Positions 19,552 through 29,458 of a DNA stretch of 64,000 nucleotides are shown in pieces. Made by a program: the position numbers and the translations under genes. The notes under the pieces are model-generated. The model was given only the letters and a program-made list of their open reading frames with translations. It was not told the origin of the DNA and did not search any database. Origin of the DNA: Streptacidiphilus albus JL83. Lineage in GTDB: Bacteria; Actinomycetota; Actinomycetes; Streptomycetales; Streptomycetaceae. How positions within the stretch are numbered: the first letter of the stretch is position 1; each line of letters starts with the position of its first letter. The DNA is taken from contig NZ_JQML01000001.1 in the NCBI RefSeq assembly GCF_000744705.1, positions 5,652,017-5,716,016 on the forward strand, in the 5' to 3' direction.

Positions 19552-19995
19552 GTGCGTACGTACAGCCCCAAGCCCGGCGACGTCCAGCGTCAGTGGCTCA
19601 TCATCGACGCCGAAGACGTCGTGCTCGGCCGTCTGGCCTCTCAGGCTGCGAACCTCCTCCGGGGTAAGCACAAGCCGGTGTACGCGCCGCATCTTGACAT
19701 GGGTGACTTCGTCATCATCATCAACGCGGACAAGGTGCACCTCTCCGGGAACAAGAAGACCCAGAAGCTGGCCTACCGCCACTCCGGTTACCCGGGTGGC
19801 CTGCGCTCCGTGCGCTACGACGACCTCCTGGACAAGAACCCGGAGAAGGCCGTCGAGAAGGCCATCAAGGGCATGATCCCCAAGAACTCCCTGGGCCGTC
19901 AGATGCTCTCCAAGCTGAAGGTCTACTCGGGCGACCAGCACCCGCACGCTGCCCAGCGTCCGGTGCCGTTCGAGATCACCCAGGTCGCGCAGTAG
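19552..19995 (+). CDS. rplM: 50S ribosomal protein L13
   Basis: A 147-residue protein from GTG 19552, reading [20 protein letters not shown], with [19 protein letters not shown] and a C-terminal [18 protein letters not shown]13 is an early-assembly 50S protein. rpsI follows after 44 bases, the conserved L13-S9 operon. Confidence 0.97.
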   Translation: MRTYSPKPGDVQRQWLIIDAEDVVLGRLASQAANLLRGKHKPVYAPHLDMGDFVIIINADKVHLSGNKKTQKLAYRHSGYPGGLRSVRYDDLLDKNPEKAVEKAIKGMIPKNSLGRQMLSKLKVYSGDQHPHAAQRPVPFEITQVAQ

Positions 19996-20039
19996 TTCCG
20001 GCCACCCCCGAATACAGAAGAACGTAGCTGAGGAGAACC

Positions 20040-20540
20040 GTGGCCGAGACCACTGCCGAGACCGCGCTCGAGGTCGACGAGACCTTCGAGATCGAGGCCG
20101 AGGAGCCCACCGAGTACACCACCGAGTCGCTTGTCGGCCGTTTCGCCGAGGCCGTTCCGGCCGCCGGCCTCGGTCGTCGCAAGGAGGCGATCGCCCGCGT
20201 GCGCATCGTCCCCGGCACCGGTGTCTGGAAGATCAACGGTCGCACCCTGGAGGAGTACCTCCCCAACAAGGTGCACCAGCAGATCGTCAACGAGCCCTTC
20301 AAGCTCCTGGAGCTTGACGGCCGCTACGACGTCATCGCCCGTATCAACGGCGGCGGCATCTCCGGCCAGGCCTACGCGCTGCGCCTGGGCGTCGCCCGTG
20401 CGCTGAACGAGGTCGACGTCGACGCGAACCGCCCGGCGCTGAAGAAGGCCGGCTTCCTGACCCGTGACCCGCGCGCCGTCGAGCGCAAGAAGGCCGGTCT
20501 GAAGAAGGCCCGCAAGGCGCCGCAGTACAGCAAGCGCTAA
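20040..20540 (+). CDS. rpsI: 30S ribosomal protein S9
   Basis: A 166-residue protein from GTG 20040. An acidic actinobacterial N-terminal extension of about 40 residues precedes the S9 fold ([17 protein letters not shown]). The C-terminus ends [12 protein letters not shown], whose last arginine touches the P-site anticodon loop. GAGGAGAACC precedes the start. It is the second gene of the rplM-rpsI operon; a terminator follows. Confidence 0.97.
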   Translation: MAETTAETALEVDETFEIEAEEPTEYTTESLVGRFAEAVPAAGLGRRKEAIARVRIVPGTGVWKINGRTLEEYLPNKVHQQIVNEPFKLLELDGRYDVIARINGGGISGQAYALRLGVARALNEVDVDANRPALKKAGFLTRDPRAVERKKAGLKKARKAPQYSKR

Positions 20541-20579
20541 GCCTCCCTGCCTCGGTTTTCGGGCCGAGGCCGGACTTCA

Positions 20580-20610
20580 CACGCCCCGGGAGCACCGCTC
20601 CCGGGGCGTG
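20580..20610. terminator. Terminator after rpsI
   Basis: CACGCCCCGGGAGC (20580-20593), loop ACC, and the exact complement (20597-20610) form a 14-bp stem. It closes the rplM-rpsI unit before glmM. Confidence 0.75.
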
Positions 20611-20703
20611 CTGTATGTCTGAGCGCTGTGCGTTTGACGGACCCACGGGGAGAGGCGGGTGCACGGGCACCGCCTTCGACGACGAGCCGCGGAGGATTGA
20701 GCA

Positions 20704-22062
20704 GTGGGACGACTCTTTGGCACGGACGGTGTACGCGGCCTCGCGAACGCCGACCTCACCGCCGAGCTGGCGCTCGGGCTGGCGGAGGCCGCGGCGCATG
20801 TGCTGGGCGACCTGGGCGCCTTCGAGGGGCACCGCCCGGTCGCGGTGGTCGGCCGCGACCCACGCGCCTCGGGGGAGTTCCTGGAGGCCGCGATCATCGC
20901 CGGCCTGGCCGGCTCCGGTGTCGACGTGCTGCGGGTCGGCGTCCTGCCGACGCCGGCGGTGGCCTATCTGACCGGGCTGCTGGGCGCGGACTTCGGCGTG
21001 ATGCTCTCCGCCAGCCACAATCCGATGCCCGACAACGGCATCAAGTTCCTCGCCCGGGGCGGGGTGAAGCTCGACGACGAGATCGAGGACGCCATCGAGG
21101 AGCGCTACCGGCACCTCGACGAGGAGGACTGGCAGCGCCCCACCGGCGAGGCCGTGGGCCGGGTCCGCGACCACGCGGAGGGCTTCGAGCAGTACCTCGC
21201 CCACCTGCTGTCGGTGCTGCCGAACCGGCTGGACGGACTCAGGGTCGTGATCGACGGCGCCCACGGCGCGGCCTCGTTGGTCTCGCCGGAGGTCTTCCGC
21301 CGGGCCGGGGCCGAGGTCGTCCACACCATCGGGGACGCGCCCGACGGGCTGAACATCAACGACGGCATCGGCTCGACCCACCTCGGCCCGCTGATGGCCG
21401 CCGTGGTCGAGCACCGCGCCGACCTGGGCATCGCCCACGACGGCGACGCCGACCGCTGCCTGGCGGTCGACGCCGCGGGCAACGAGATCGACGGCGACCA
21501 GATCCTGGCGGTGCTGGCGCTCGCCATGCGCGAGTCCGGCACGCTGAGCCGGAACACCGTCGTCGGCACGGTGATGTCCAACCTCGGCTTCAAGCTGGCC
21601 ATGGAGCGCGAGGGCATCGAACTGGTGCAGACGGCGGTCGGCGACCGCTATGTGCTGGAGTCGATGAAGGAGCACGGCTACAACCTGGGCGGCGAGCAGT
21701 CCGGCCACGTGATCTTCCTGGACCACGCGACCACCGGCGACGGCACCCTGACCGGGCTGATGCTGGCCGCGCGGCTCGCGGCGACCAAGCAGTCGGCCAC
21801 CGAGCTCTGCTCGGTGATGACCCGGCTGCCGCAGGTGCTGGTCAACGTCAAGGGCGTGGACAAGGCCCGGGCCGGGACCGACGCCGAGCTGCTGGCCGCC
21901 GTCGCCGCGGCCGAGCTGGAGCTGGGCACGACCGGGCGGGTGCTGCTGCGCCCCTCCGGCACCGAGCCGCTGGTCCGGGTCATGGTCGAGGCGGCCGACC
22001 TGGTGCAGGTGCACGCGGTCGCCGAGCGGCTGGCCGAGGTGGTCCGGGTCCGACTGGGCTGA
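20704..22062 (+). CDS. glmM: Phosphoglucosamine mutase
   Basis: Interconverts glucosamine-6-phosphate and glucosamine-1-phosphate for UDP-GlcNAc and peptidoglycan. The 452-residue protein from GTG 20704 starts [15 protein letters not shown]. The phosphoserine loop is [16 protein letters not shown] (Ser near 103), the metal loop [13 protein letters not shown] near 243, the sugar loop [10 protein letters not shown] near 330, and the phosphate loop [14 protein letters not shown] near 420. It follows rpsI, a common actinobacterial order. Confidence 0.97.
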   Translation: MGRLFGTDGVRGLANADLTAELALGLAEAAAHVLGDLGAFEGHRPVAVVGRDPRASGEFLEAAIIAGLAGSGVDVLRVGVLPTPAVAYLTGLLGADFGVMLSASHNPMPDNGIKFLARGGVKLDDEIEDAIEERYRHLDEEDWQRPTGEAVGRVRDHAEGFEQYLAHLLSVLPNRLDGLRVVIDGAHGAASLVSPEVFRRAGAEVVHTIGDAPDGLNINDGIGSTHLGPLMAAVVEHRADLGIAHDGDADRCLAVDAAGNEIDGDQILAVLALAMRESGTLSRNTVVGTVMSNLGFKLAMEREGIELVQTAVGDRYVLESMKEHGYNLGGEQSGHVIFLDHATTGDGTLTGLMLAARLAATKQSATELCSVMTRLPQVLVNVKGVDKARAGTDAELLAAVAAAELELGTTGRVLLRPSGTEPLVRVMVEAADLVQVHAVAERLAEVVRVRLG

Positions 22063-22080
22063 GCGGCGCCGTTCGACCGC

Positions 22081-22119
22081 CGGCGGGGCCGGTCCGTGCA
22101 CCACGGACCGGCCCCGCCG
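22081..22119. terminator. Bidirectional terminator between glmM and coaA
   Basis: An 18-bp perfect stem (22081-22098 with 22102-22119) with a CAC loop lies between the convergent ends of glmM and coaA and is followed by TTT on the plus strand. It can serve both genes. Confidence 0.8.
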
Positions 22120-22135
22120 TTTCCGCGCCTGCGGA

Positions 22136-23116
22136 CTAGAGCTTGCGCAGCCGGACCCGCTGGACCTTGTGGTCGCTGCCCTTGCGCAGGATCAGGCTGG
22201 CCCGGCCCCGGGTCGGGGCGACGTTCTCCACCAGGTTGGGCCGGTTGATGGTGCGCCAGACCTGGCGGCCGTAGTCCAGCGCCTCCTCCTCCGGCACCTC
22301 GGTGAAGCGGCGGAAGTAGGAGGAGGGGTCCTGGAACGCGGTCTCCCGCAGCTTGCGGAAGCGTTCCAGGTACCAGCGCTCGATGTCGTCCGCGCGGGCG
22401 TCCACGTAGATCGAGAAGTCGAAGAAGTCGGCGACCGCGACCCGGGTCCGGCCGTCGAGGCCCGGCAGCGCCGGCTGCAGCACGTTCAGGCCCTCGACGA
22501 TCAGGATGTCCGGGCGGCGCACCACCAGCCGCTCGTCCTCGACGATGTCGTAGACCAGGTGGGAGTAGACCGGGGCGGTGACCTCGTCCCTGCCCGACTT
22601 CACGTCGGCGACGAACCGGGTCAGCGCCCGGCGGTCGTAGGACTCCGGGAAGCCCTTGCGGGACATCAGGCCCCGGCGGCGCAGCTCGGCGTTGGGCAGC
22701 AGGAAGCCGTCGGTGGTGACCAGCTCCACCCGGGGGTGCTCGGGCCAGCGGGCCAGCATCGCCTGGAGGACGCGCGCGGTGGTGGACTTGCCCACCGCGA
22801 CGCTGCCCGCGACGCCGATCACGAACGGCGTTCCGGCCTGGGTGTGGGTGTGCTCGTTGTCGTCGAGGAAGTCGTTGAGGGTGCCGCGCAGCCGGGTCGT
22901 CGCGGTGACGTAGAGGTTGAGCAGCCGGGAGAGCGGCAGGTAGACGTCCTGGACCTCCTGGAGGTCGATGACGTCCCCGAGCCCGCGCAGGCCCTCGACC
23001 TCATCGGCCGAGAGCGGGAGCGGCGTGCGGTCGTGCAGCGCGCTCCAGTCCGCTCGGTCGAGGTCGACGAAAGGGGACGCGTCAGCGCGGCGTTGGGCTT
23101 CGAGCGTGATCGGCAC
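22136..23116 (-). CDS. coaA: Pantothenate kinase, type I
   Basis: Phosphorylates pantothenate in the first step of CoA synthesis. The 326-residue protein has the P-loop [17 protein letters not shown] near residue 102, [13 protein letters not shown] near 132, and [17 protein letters not shown], all typical of type I (bacterial CoaA) kinases inhibited by CoA. The C-terminus ends [16 protein letters not shown]. It is convergent with glmM; the next gene upstream is the large regulator on the same strand, 136 bases away. Confidence 0.95.
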   Translation of the reverse strand: MPITLEAQRRADASPFVDLDRADWSALHDRTPLPLSADEVEGLRGLGDVIDLQEVQDVYLPLSRLLNLYVTATTRLRGTLNDFLDDNEHTHTQAGTPFVIGVAGSVAVGKSTTARVLQAMLARWPEHPRVELVTTDGFLLPNAELRRRGLMSRKGFPESYDRRALTRFVADVKSGRDEVTAPVYSHLVYDIVEDERLVVRRPDILIVEGLNVLQPALPGLDGRTRVAVADFFDFSIYVDARADDIERWYLERFRKLRETAFQDPSSYFRRFTEVPEEEALDYGRQVWRTINRPNLVENVAPTRGRASLILRKGSDHKVQRVRLRKL

Positions 23117-23252
23117 CTGCCCATTCTCCGCATCCCGGGCCCGGAGTGGCGTGTCGGCGGCGGGTCAGTGGAGAGAGATTCGTCTCAGCCGGGCCCCGGC
23201 GCCCCGGTGAACAGTGGCGGACGAACCGGGGGCGCCGACGGCTGACGGCGGT

Positions 23253-26200
23253 TCAGGAGGGGTACATCGGCGAGGTGTCCGCGGTCACGCCGAGCGAGGC
23301 GAGGGTCACCTCGCGCGGGGTGGACCGGCCGCGCTCGTAGGCCTCGGCGAAGGCCGCCGGACCCAGCGCCGCCTCGGCCCCGGCGGCGGTCCGGTCCACA
23401 TCGGGCGAGGACCGGTCCCGCATCCCGCGCTGGAGGTGCGCGGCGCCCAGCAGTTCGGCCGCGCGCAGCGGCTCGCCCCGGCGGAGCAGCAGGTCGGCCC
23501 AGCCCTGGAGGCAGTCGGCGATGATCGGTCCGTCGTGGACCTCGGTGGCCGCCCGCAGCGCCGCCTGGTGGTGCTCGGTGGCGGCCGCGAGGTTCCCGGC
23601 GGCGGCCTCCAGATAGCCGCTGGTGCCGGCGAACAGGGCTTTGATCTGCGGGGCGCCCCCGGCCGTGGGCAGGGCGCGGCGGACCGCCGTGCCCAGCAGC
23701 GGGCGTCCCAGCTCCGGGGTGCCGAGGTGGCGGTAGGCGTTGGCGAGGGCGGTGTGGGTGGCGATCACCATCACCCAGGAGTCCTCCCGCAGGGCGTCGT
23801 CGGCGGCCTGGCGCAGGGCCTGGGCGGTGAACGGGGTGTAGCCCTGGCGCAGGCCCACGGTGTGGATCATGCGAGCCCGGTAGTCGCCGCTCTCGCGGCT
23901 CAGCCCGAGCTGCTGCTCCAGCGAGATGGCCTGTTCCCAGAGGGCGACGGCCTGGTCGATCTCGCCGCGCCACTGCGCGTAGTCGGCCAGCCCGGCCGAG
24001 CAGAAGGCCTGCCCCCACAGGTCGCCGATCTCCCGGAACCGGTCGAGCGCGTCGTGGAGGTGGCCCTCGGCGACGTCGGCCACCCCGCGGTTCTGCAGGG
24101 CGAAGCCCATGAACAGCCGGGCGGCGGCGCGGACGAAGGGGTCGGGGGCGTCGAAGAGGCGCAGTGCCTGGTCCTCGACGGTCTGCCCCCACGGATGGAA
24201 CATCGACTCCATGATGTCCAGCATCGGCAGGACCGGGTGGGCGAACGGGTCGTCCAGCCGGTCCCGGTGGGCGATGCCGGCCCGGAGCAGGGTCAGCGCG
24301 CCCGGCACGTCCCAGGTGGTGTCCAGGGTGTAGAGGGCGGTGATCCCGTGGGCGACCGCGCGGGCGACCTCCGGGACGTCCTCGCCGGGCAGTGCCAGCG
24401 CCCGGTTGACCACCTCCAGGTGCTCGCCCTGCCCGCCGCGCCGCCACAGGTACCAGCCCAGGGCCGCCACCATCCGCAGCGCGGTGGCGGCCGCGCCGGA
24501 GTCGACGGCGTGACGCAGCGCCGCGAGGAGGTTGTCGTGCTCGGCCAGGAAGCGGGCGAACCAGACCGTCTGCGCGCCGGTGTAGAGGTTCGGCTCGCCC
24601 TCCTCGGCGAGGGCGAGGAAGTACCCGGCGTGGGCGTCCCTGGCCGCCGCCGTCGCTCCGGCCGCCTCCAGCCGCTCGGCCGCGTACACCCGGATGGTCT
24701 CCAGCAGCCGGTAGCGGCCGCCCGGGGTCCGGACCACCAGCGACTTGTCGACCAGCGAGGAGAGCACGTCCAGGACGTCGTCGGTGGGCAGCTCCGGGGT
24801 CGCGCAGACCTGCTCGACGCCCTCCAGCGCGGCCCCGCCGGCGAACACCGACATGCCGGCCAGCAGCGTCCGCTCCGGCTTCTCCAGCAGCTCCCAGCTC
24901 CAGTCGACCACCGCGCGCAGGGTCCGGTGCCGGGGCAGCGCGGTCCGGCTGCCGCCGGTGAGCAGCTGGAACCGGCGGCTCAGCCTTCGGTCGATCTGCT
25001 CGGCGGACAGCGTCCGCAGCCGGGCGGCGGCCAGCTCGATGGCCAGCGGCTGGCCGTCCAGGGTCCGGCAGATCCGGAGCACGGCCGGCAGCTCCGGTCC
25101 GTCCGGCCGGTAGCCGGGACGCACGGCGGCGCCCCGGACGGCGAACAGCCGGACGGCGGGGAACTCCAGCGCCCGGTCGAGCGTGAGCGAGGCGTCGTGC
25201 TGGGGGTCGGGCGGCAGCCCGAGCGGGGGCACCGGATGCAGCTGCTCGCCGGTGATGCCGAGCGGCTCGCGGCTGGTGGCCAGGATCCGCAGCCCCGGGC
25301 AGCCGGCCAGCAGCCGGGCGGCCAGCGTCGCCGCCGCCTGGACCAGGTGCTCGCAGTTGTCCAGGACCAGTAGCAGCGGGCGGTTGCCGAGCGCGGTGAC
25401 GATCCGTTCGGTGGCCTCGGCGGCCGGGTGCGGCAGCGCCGTCGGCCGCTGGGAGGCGGCGGGCTCGCGCAGCTTGAGGGCGGTCAGCACGGCTGTCGGC
25501 ACGTCGGCCGGACTGGTCACCGAGGCCAGTTCGACCAGGCTGACCTGCACCGACTCGCTGCGGGCGGCGCTCTCCAGAGCGAGCGTGGTCTTTCCGGCGC
25601 CGCCGGGTCCGGTCAGCGTGACCAGCCGCGAGTCCGCCAGCGCGGTGCGGACGGCGGCGAGGTCCGCCTCGCGGCCGAGGAAGCTGGTGAGCTGGGCCGG
25701 CAGCCCGTCCCGCACCGGGCGCGCGGCCCGGTCGGCGGCTCCGGGCACCGGATGCCGCTCCGGCCCGTGCGGCGGCCCGGTCAGCACGGCCAGATGGGCC
25801 TGCCGCAGCAGCGGCGAGGGGTCGGCGCCCAGGGCCTCGGCCAGCAGCGTGCGGCCCTCCTCGTACACGGCGAGGGCCTCGGCGTCGCGCCCGCTCCGGT
25901 GCAGGGCCTGCATCAGCAGGGCCCGGGGCCGGTCCCGCAGCGGCGATCCGGCGCTGAGCGCCTGCAGCTCCGGCAGCACGGCGGCGGCCTCGCCGCGTGC
26001 CAGGCGGAGCTCCAGCAGCTCCTCACGGGCGTGCTCGCGCAGTGCCTCCAGCCGGGCGGCGGCCTCGGTGAAGCCGGGGTCGGGGACGTCCGCGAAGGCG
26101 GGGCCGCGCCACAGCGCCAACGCGGCGGCCAACCGCTCGGCCGCCGGTCCGGCCTCCGGGTCGGCCTTCGGCCCGCTCTCGGAGAGCAGCTGCTCGAAGC

Positions 26201-26504
26201 GGTGCAGGTCGACCTCGGCCGGGTCCAGCGCCAGCCGGTAGCCGCCCGCGGACGCGGCCACCAGCTCCCGGCCGAGGGCGGCGCGGAGCCGGGAGACCAG
26301 GGCCTGGAGGGCGTTGACCGGGTTGGCCGGCTGTTCCTCGGGCCAGAGCAGCCCGGTCAGCCGGGCGGCGGAGACGGGACGTCCGGCCTCCAGCGCGAGG
26401 GCGGCCAGCAGTACGCGCAGCCGGGTGCCGGCGAGGTCGACGGCCCTGCCGTCGGCGTCGTCGGCGGCCAGTGGGCCCAGCAGTCGTATGCGCACACGGA
26501 CCAT
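23253..26504 (-). CDS. AfsR/SARP-type transcriptional regulator with NB-ARC and TPR-like regions
   Basis: A 1083-residue regulator. Residues 1-100 form an OmpR-type winged helix (start MVRVRIRLLGPLAADDADG); 100-250 match the bacterial activation (BTAD) domain; about 280-600 is an NB-ARC-like ATPase with GPGGAGKTT near 298 and LLVLDNCEHL near 378; the rest is Ala/Leu-rich helical repeats. AfsR-like proteins activate secondary metabolism or development by binding direct repeats. The start is ATG 26504; the frame is open further but lacks the family start. It is divergent from acpS (96-base gap) and lies among housekeeping genes, with no biosynthetic cluster in view. Confidence 0.88.
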   Translation of the reverse strand: MVRVRIRLLGPLAADDADGRAVDLAGTRLRVLLAALALEAGRPVSAARLTGLLWPEEQPANPVNALQALVSRLRAALGRELVAASAGGYRLALDPAEVDLHRFEQLLSESGPKADPEAGPAAERLAAALALWRGPAFADVPDPGFTEAAARLEALREHAREELLELRLARGEAAAVLPELQALSAGSPLRDRPRALLMQALHRSGRDAEALAVYEEGRTLLAEALGADPSPLLRQAHLAVLTGPPHGPERHPVPGAADRAARPVRDGLPAQLTSFLGREADLAAVRTALADSRLVTLTGPGGAGKTTLALESAARSESVQVSLVELASVTSPADVPTAVLTALKLREPAASQRPTALPHPAAEATERIVTALGNRPLLLVLDNCEHLVQAAATLAARLLAGCPGLRILATSREPLGITGEQLHPVPPLGLPPDPQHDASLTLDRALEFPAVRLFAVRGAAVRPGYRPDGPELPAVLRICRTLDGQPLAIELAAARLRTLSAEQIDRRLSRRFQLLTGGSRTALPRHRTLRAVVDWSWELLEKPERTLLAGMSVFAGGAALEGVEQVCATPELPTDDVLDVLSSLVDKSLVVRTPGGRYRLLETIRVYAAERLEAAGATAAARDAHAGYFLALAEEGEPNLYTGAQTVWFARFLAEHDNLLAALRHAVDSGAAATALRMVAALGWYLWRRGGQGEHLEVVNRALALPGEDVPEVARAVAHGITALYTLDTTWDVPGALTLLRAGIAHRDRLDDPFAHPVLPMLDIMESMFHPWGQTVEDQALRLFDAPDPFVRAAARLFMGFALQNRGVADVAEGHLHDALDRFREIGDLWGQAFCSAGLADYAQWRGEIDQAVALWEQAISLEQQLGLSRESGDYRARMIHTVGLRQGYTPFTAQALRQAADDALREDSWVMVIATHTALANAYRHLGTPELGRPLLGTAVRRALPTAGGAPQIKALFAGTSGYLEAAAGNLAAATEHHQAALRAATEVHDGPIIADCLQGWADLLLRRGEPLRAAELLGAAHLQRGMRDRSSPDVDRTAAGAEAALGPAAFAEAYERGRSTPREVTLASLGVTADTSPMYPS

Positions 26505-26600
26505 TCTCCAGGGTCCGGCCCCGGTCGGGGCCGGCGTTTCACCGGCGGTCCGCCCGGTGCGGCACGATGAGGTCGGACACCAGCGTCGAGGGAGGGTCAG

Positions 26601-26969
26601 ATGATCATCGGGGTCGGCATCGACGTGGCGGCGATCGACCGGTTCGAGGCCTCGCTGCTGCGCACCCCCAGCCTGGCGCAGCGGCTGTTCACCGAGCGCG
26701 AGCTGCTGCTGCCCGGCGGGGAGCGGCGCGGCCCGGCCTCGCTGGCCGCCCGGTTCGCGGCCAAGGAGGCACTGGCCAAGGCGCTGGGCGCACCGGGCGG
26801 CCTGTCCTGGACGGACGCCGAGGTGTGCACCGAGGCCTCGGGCCGGCCGGTGCTGGAGGTGCGCGGCACGGTCGCGGCGCGGGCGGCGGCGCTGGGCGTC
26901 CGCTCGTGGCACCTCTCGCTCAGCCACGACGCGGGCGTAGCGTCGGCGGTGGTGATCGCCGAGGGGTGA
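26601..26969 (+). CDS. acpS: Holo-[acyl-carrier-protein] synthase
   Basis: Transfers 4'-phosphopantetheine from CoA to the serine of acyl carrier proteins. The 122-residue protein starts [19 protein letters not shown], with the metal-binding Asp at residue 8 and Glu in [14 protein letters not shown] near 58, and ends in [26 protein letters not shown] precedes the ATG. The downstream hydrate-repair gene after 48 bases is the usual actinobacterial partner. Confidence 0.95.
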   Translation: MIIGVGIDVAAIDRFEASLLRTPSLAQRLFTERELLLPGGERRGPASLAARFAAKEALAKALGAPGGLSWTDAEVCTEASGRPVLEVRGTVAARAAALGVRSWHLSLSHDAGVASAVVIAEG

Positions 26970-27017
26970 TCCCGCAGGGCCGGCGGGAATCGTGCAGCGG
27001 GAAGGGGCTGGTCACGG

Positions 27018-28550
27018 ATGCGGTACGCGCACACGGTGGAGCAGGTACGGGCGGCGGAGGGCGCGCTGCTGGCGCGGCTGCCCGAGGGGACGCTGATGCA
27101 GCGGGCGGCCGCCGGACTGGCCGCGACCTGCGCCGAACTGCTGGCCGACGGTGTTCCCCCGGGGCGCCGGACCGGTCGCCGCGGCGGGGTGTACGGCAGC
27201 CGGGTGGCGGTGCTGGCCGGCAGCGGCGACAACGGCGGCGACGCGCTGTTCGCCGGGGCGCGGCTGGCGGCGCGCGGCGCCCGGGTGCGCGCCGTGCTGC
27301 TCGCACCGGAGCGGGCGCACCGCGCCGGGCTGCGGGCGCTGCTGGACGCCGGCGGCCTGGTGACCGACGGCCAACAGCAGGGGGAGCGCGCGGTCGCCGA
27401 GGCCGACCTGGTCCTCGACGGGATCGTCGGCATCGGCGGGCGCGGCGGGCTGCGCCCCGAGGCGCTGCCCTACGTCCGGGCGGCGCGCCGGGCGGGGGCA
27501 CGGGTGGTCGCGGTGGACCTGCCCAGCGGCGTGGACGCGGACACCGGCGAGGTGGTCGGCGAGGTGCTGCCGGCCACGGTCACCGTCACCTTCGGCACCC
27601 ACAAGCCGGGCCTGCTGGTCGACCCGGGTGCCCAGTACGCGGGTGTGGTCCGGCTGGTCGGGATCGGCATCGACCCGCCCGCCCCGGCGGTCGAGGCGCT
27701 GCAGCACGCCGAGGTCGCCGCGCTGCTGCCGCGCCCCTCGGCCGAGAGCGACAAGTACCGGCGCGGCGTCGTCGGCATCGCCGCCGGGTCGGAGCGCTAC
27801 CCGGGCGCGGCGGTGCTCGCCGTCGGCTCCGCGCTGCACGGCGGCGCGGGCGCGGTGCGCTACACCGGCACCGCCGCCCGCGAGGTGGTCCGGGCCCATC
27901 CGGAGGCGCTGGTGGGCACCGGGGGACCGAAGCAGGCGGGCCGGGTCCAGTCCTGGGTGGTCGGCCCGGGGCTGGCCGACGGCGAGCAGGCCGAGCGCAC
28001 CCTGGCCGAGGCGCTGGCGGCGGGCGTACCGGCGCTGGTGGACGCCGACGGGCTGCGGCTGCTGGCCCGGCTGCACGGCAGCCCGGCGCTGCGCGGGGTC
28101 GACCTGCTGCTCACCCCGCACGCCGGGGAGGCGGTGGCCCTGCTCGCCGGGGCCGGGGTGACCGCGACCCGGGAGCAGGTGGAGGCGGCCCGGCTGGAGC
28201 ACGCCCGGCGGATCGCCGCGCTCTACGGCTGCACGGTGCTGCTCAAGGGCTCCACCACGGTGGTCGCCGGCCCCGACCCGGCCGCCCCGGTCCGGGTCAA
28301 CCCCACCGGCACGCCGTGGCTGGCGACCGCGGGCTCCGGCGACGTCCTCTCCGGGTTGGCCGGCGCGCTGCTGGCGAGCGGGCTGTCGCCGCTGGACGCC
28401 GGCAGCGTCGCGGCGTATCTGCACGGCCTGGCGGGAAGGATCGCCTCGGCGGGGGAGCGGTCACCGGTCACCGCCACCGAAGTGGCCGCCGCGCTGCCGG
28501 CGGCCTGGCGCGGGGTCGCCGAGCAGGGCCCTGCGCGCGCCGCGACCTGA
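27018..28550 (+). CDS. nnr: Bifunctional NAD(P)H-hydrate epimerase / ADP-dependent dehydratase
   Basis: Repairs hydrated NAD(P)H. The 510-residue protein is a fusion. The N-terminal epimerase domain (1-215) has GSGDNGGDALFAGARLA near 70 and DLPSGVDADTGEV near 172. The C-terminal dehydratase domain has GPGLADGEQAE, DADGLRLLARLHGS, LTPHAGEAVALL, LLKGSTTVVAGPD and ATAGSGDVLSGLAGALLASG, all conserved. It lies between acpS and the L,D-transpeptidase gene; alr often lies close by in this group, as it does here. Confidence 0.93.
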   Translation: MRYAHTVEQVRAAEGALLARLPEGTLMQRAAAGLAATCAELLADGVPPGRRTGRRGGVYGSRVAVLAGSGDNGGDALFAGARLAARGARVRAVLLAPERAHRAGLRALLDAGGLVTDGQQQGERAVAEADLVLDGIVGIGGRGGLRPEALPYVRAARRAGARVVAVDLPSGVDADTGEVVGEVLPATVTVTFGTHKPGLLVDPGAQYAGVVRLVGIGIDPPAPAVEALQHAEVAALLPRPSAESDKYRRGVVGIAAGSERYPGAAVLAVGSALHGGAGAVRYTGTAAREVVRAHPEALVGTGGPKQAGRVQSWVVGPGLADGEQAERTLAEALAAGVPALVDADGLRLLARLHGSPALRGVDLLLTPHAGEAVALLAGAGVTATREQVEAARLEHARRIAALYGCTVLLKGSTTVVAGPDPAAPVRVNPTGTPWLATAGSGDVLSGLAGALLASGLSPLDAGSVAAYLHGLAGRIASAGERSPVTATEVAAALPAAWRGVAEQGPARAAT

Positions 28551-28577
28551 TGGACCCTCAGGCAGGTCAGTATCCAA

Positions 28578-28593
28578 TGTGAGGCTGCTCACA
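28578..28593. promoter_or_regulatory. CRP-like palindrome
   Basis: TGTGA-GGCTGC-TCACA (28578-28593) is an exact match to the TGTGA-N6-TCACA consensus of CRP/FNR-family regulators. It lies 28 bases before the GTG of the L,D-transpeptidase gene. TATCCA at 28571-28576 may be a -10 hexamer, in which case a bound protein would cover the transcription start. Confidence 0.45.
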
Positions 28594-28620
28594 GATTCCG
28601 TTGGAGAAGGAGAGGGTGAC

Positions 28621-29391
28621 GTGACGTTGAACGGACTGCCGTCGGGGGCGGCCGGTCGGTGCGCGGTCGGTGCGCGGAGGGTGGCGGCGTTGGCCGCCGC
28701 CGTAGTGCTGCTCGGCACCGGCTGCGCCGAGGCCTCGGCGCACTCGGGCACCGGAGCCCGGGCCGCGGCGCGCACCCGGTCGAACGACGGCGCCGCCGTC
28801 ACGGCCGGTTCCGGCACCGGGGCGGCCACCGCCCTCGCCGGTGCCTCCGCCGCCGCCGGGGTGGAGCCCTCGGTGACCGCCGGGGCCTCGGTCGGCGCGG
28901 CAGCCAGGGCCCCGGCCGGCGCCTCCACCGCCGCCGCCTCCGCCGCCCCGACCGCCGTCGCCGTCCAGCACGCGGCTCAACTCGCCACCGCCAAGGGCCC
29001 CGACGCGGCCGGGAAGTGCCCCACCACCATGGGCAGGATCGCCTGCGTGGACCTCACCCGGCAGCTGATGTGGGTCCAGGTCGGCAGCCGGGTGATCTTC
29101 GGCCCGGTGCACGTCCGCACCGGCCGGGCCGGGTACGTCACCCGGGACGGCCTGTGGCACGTCTACCTCCGGAACGCGGACCAGTGGTCCTCGCTCTACG
29201 ACGTGGCCATGCCCTACAGCCAGTTCTTCTCCGGCGGCGAGGCCTTCCACGGCCTGAACGGCGAGTCCATGTCGGCCCCGCCCGGCTCCCACGGCTGCGT
29301 CAACATGAACACCTGGGACGCCCGCACCCTCTGGGGAATCCTCAGGACGGGCGACCCGGTCGAGATCTTCGGGCGCAAGCCCGGCACCTGA
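28621..29391 (+). CDS. L,D-transpeptidase lipoprotein (YkuD family)
   Basis: Forms 3-3 cross-links in peptidoglycan or attaches wall components. From GTG 28621 the 256-residue product has a basic N-terminus, a hydrophobic helix and a lipobox (LLGTGC), then about 90 Ala/Ser/Gly-rich linker residues. The catalytic domain ends in FHGLNGESMSAPPGSHGCVN, with the His and SHGC cysteine intact. GGAGAGGG lies 4 bases before the GTG; the frame could also start at 28579. A terminator follows. Confidence 0.88.
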   Translation: MTLNGLPSGAAGRCAVGARRVAALAAAVVLLGTGCAEASAHSGTGARAAARTRSNDGAAVTAGSGTGAATALAGASAAAGVEPSVTAGASVGAAARAPAGASTAAASAAPTAVAVQHAAQLATAKGPDAAGKCPTTMGRIACVDLTRQLMWVQVGSRVIFGPVHVRTGRAGYVTRDGLWHVYLRNADQWSSLYDVAMPYSQFFSGGEAFHGLNGESMSAPPGSHGCVNMNTWDARTLWGILRTGDPVEIFGRKPGT

Positions 29392-29421
29392 CCGGATCGG
29401 CCTCCGGCACCCCGTCCCGCT

Positions 29422-29458
29422 CCACGCCGACCGGGAGGTTGTCCTCCCGGCGGCGTGG
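29422..29458. terminator. Terminator between the L,D-transpeptidase gene and alr
   Basis: CCACGCCG (29422-29429) pairs with 29451-29458 and CCGGGAGG (29431-29438) with 29443-29450, separated by one bulged A, with loop TTGT. It ends only 19 bases before the alr ATG. Confidence 0.75.

Noticed and set aside
22169-23245. Long frame opposite coaA
   Set aside because: coaA on the other strand has P-loop and family motifs; this frame has no recognisable domain.
23214-25373. A 719-codon open frame opposite the large regulator
   Set aside because: It is the antisense shadow of a gene with recognisable domains; its composition (Gly, Arg, Gln, His) is typical of such shadows.
26471-28582. A 703-codon open frame overlapping acpS and nnr in another frame, rich in Gly/Arg/Ala
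   Set aside because: Long alternative frames are expected in very GC-rich DNA. The overlapped genes have clear family motifs, and this frame has none.
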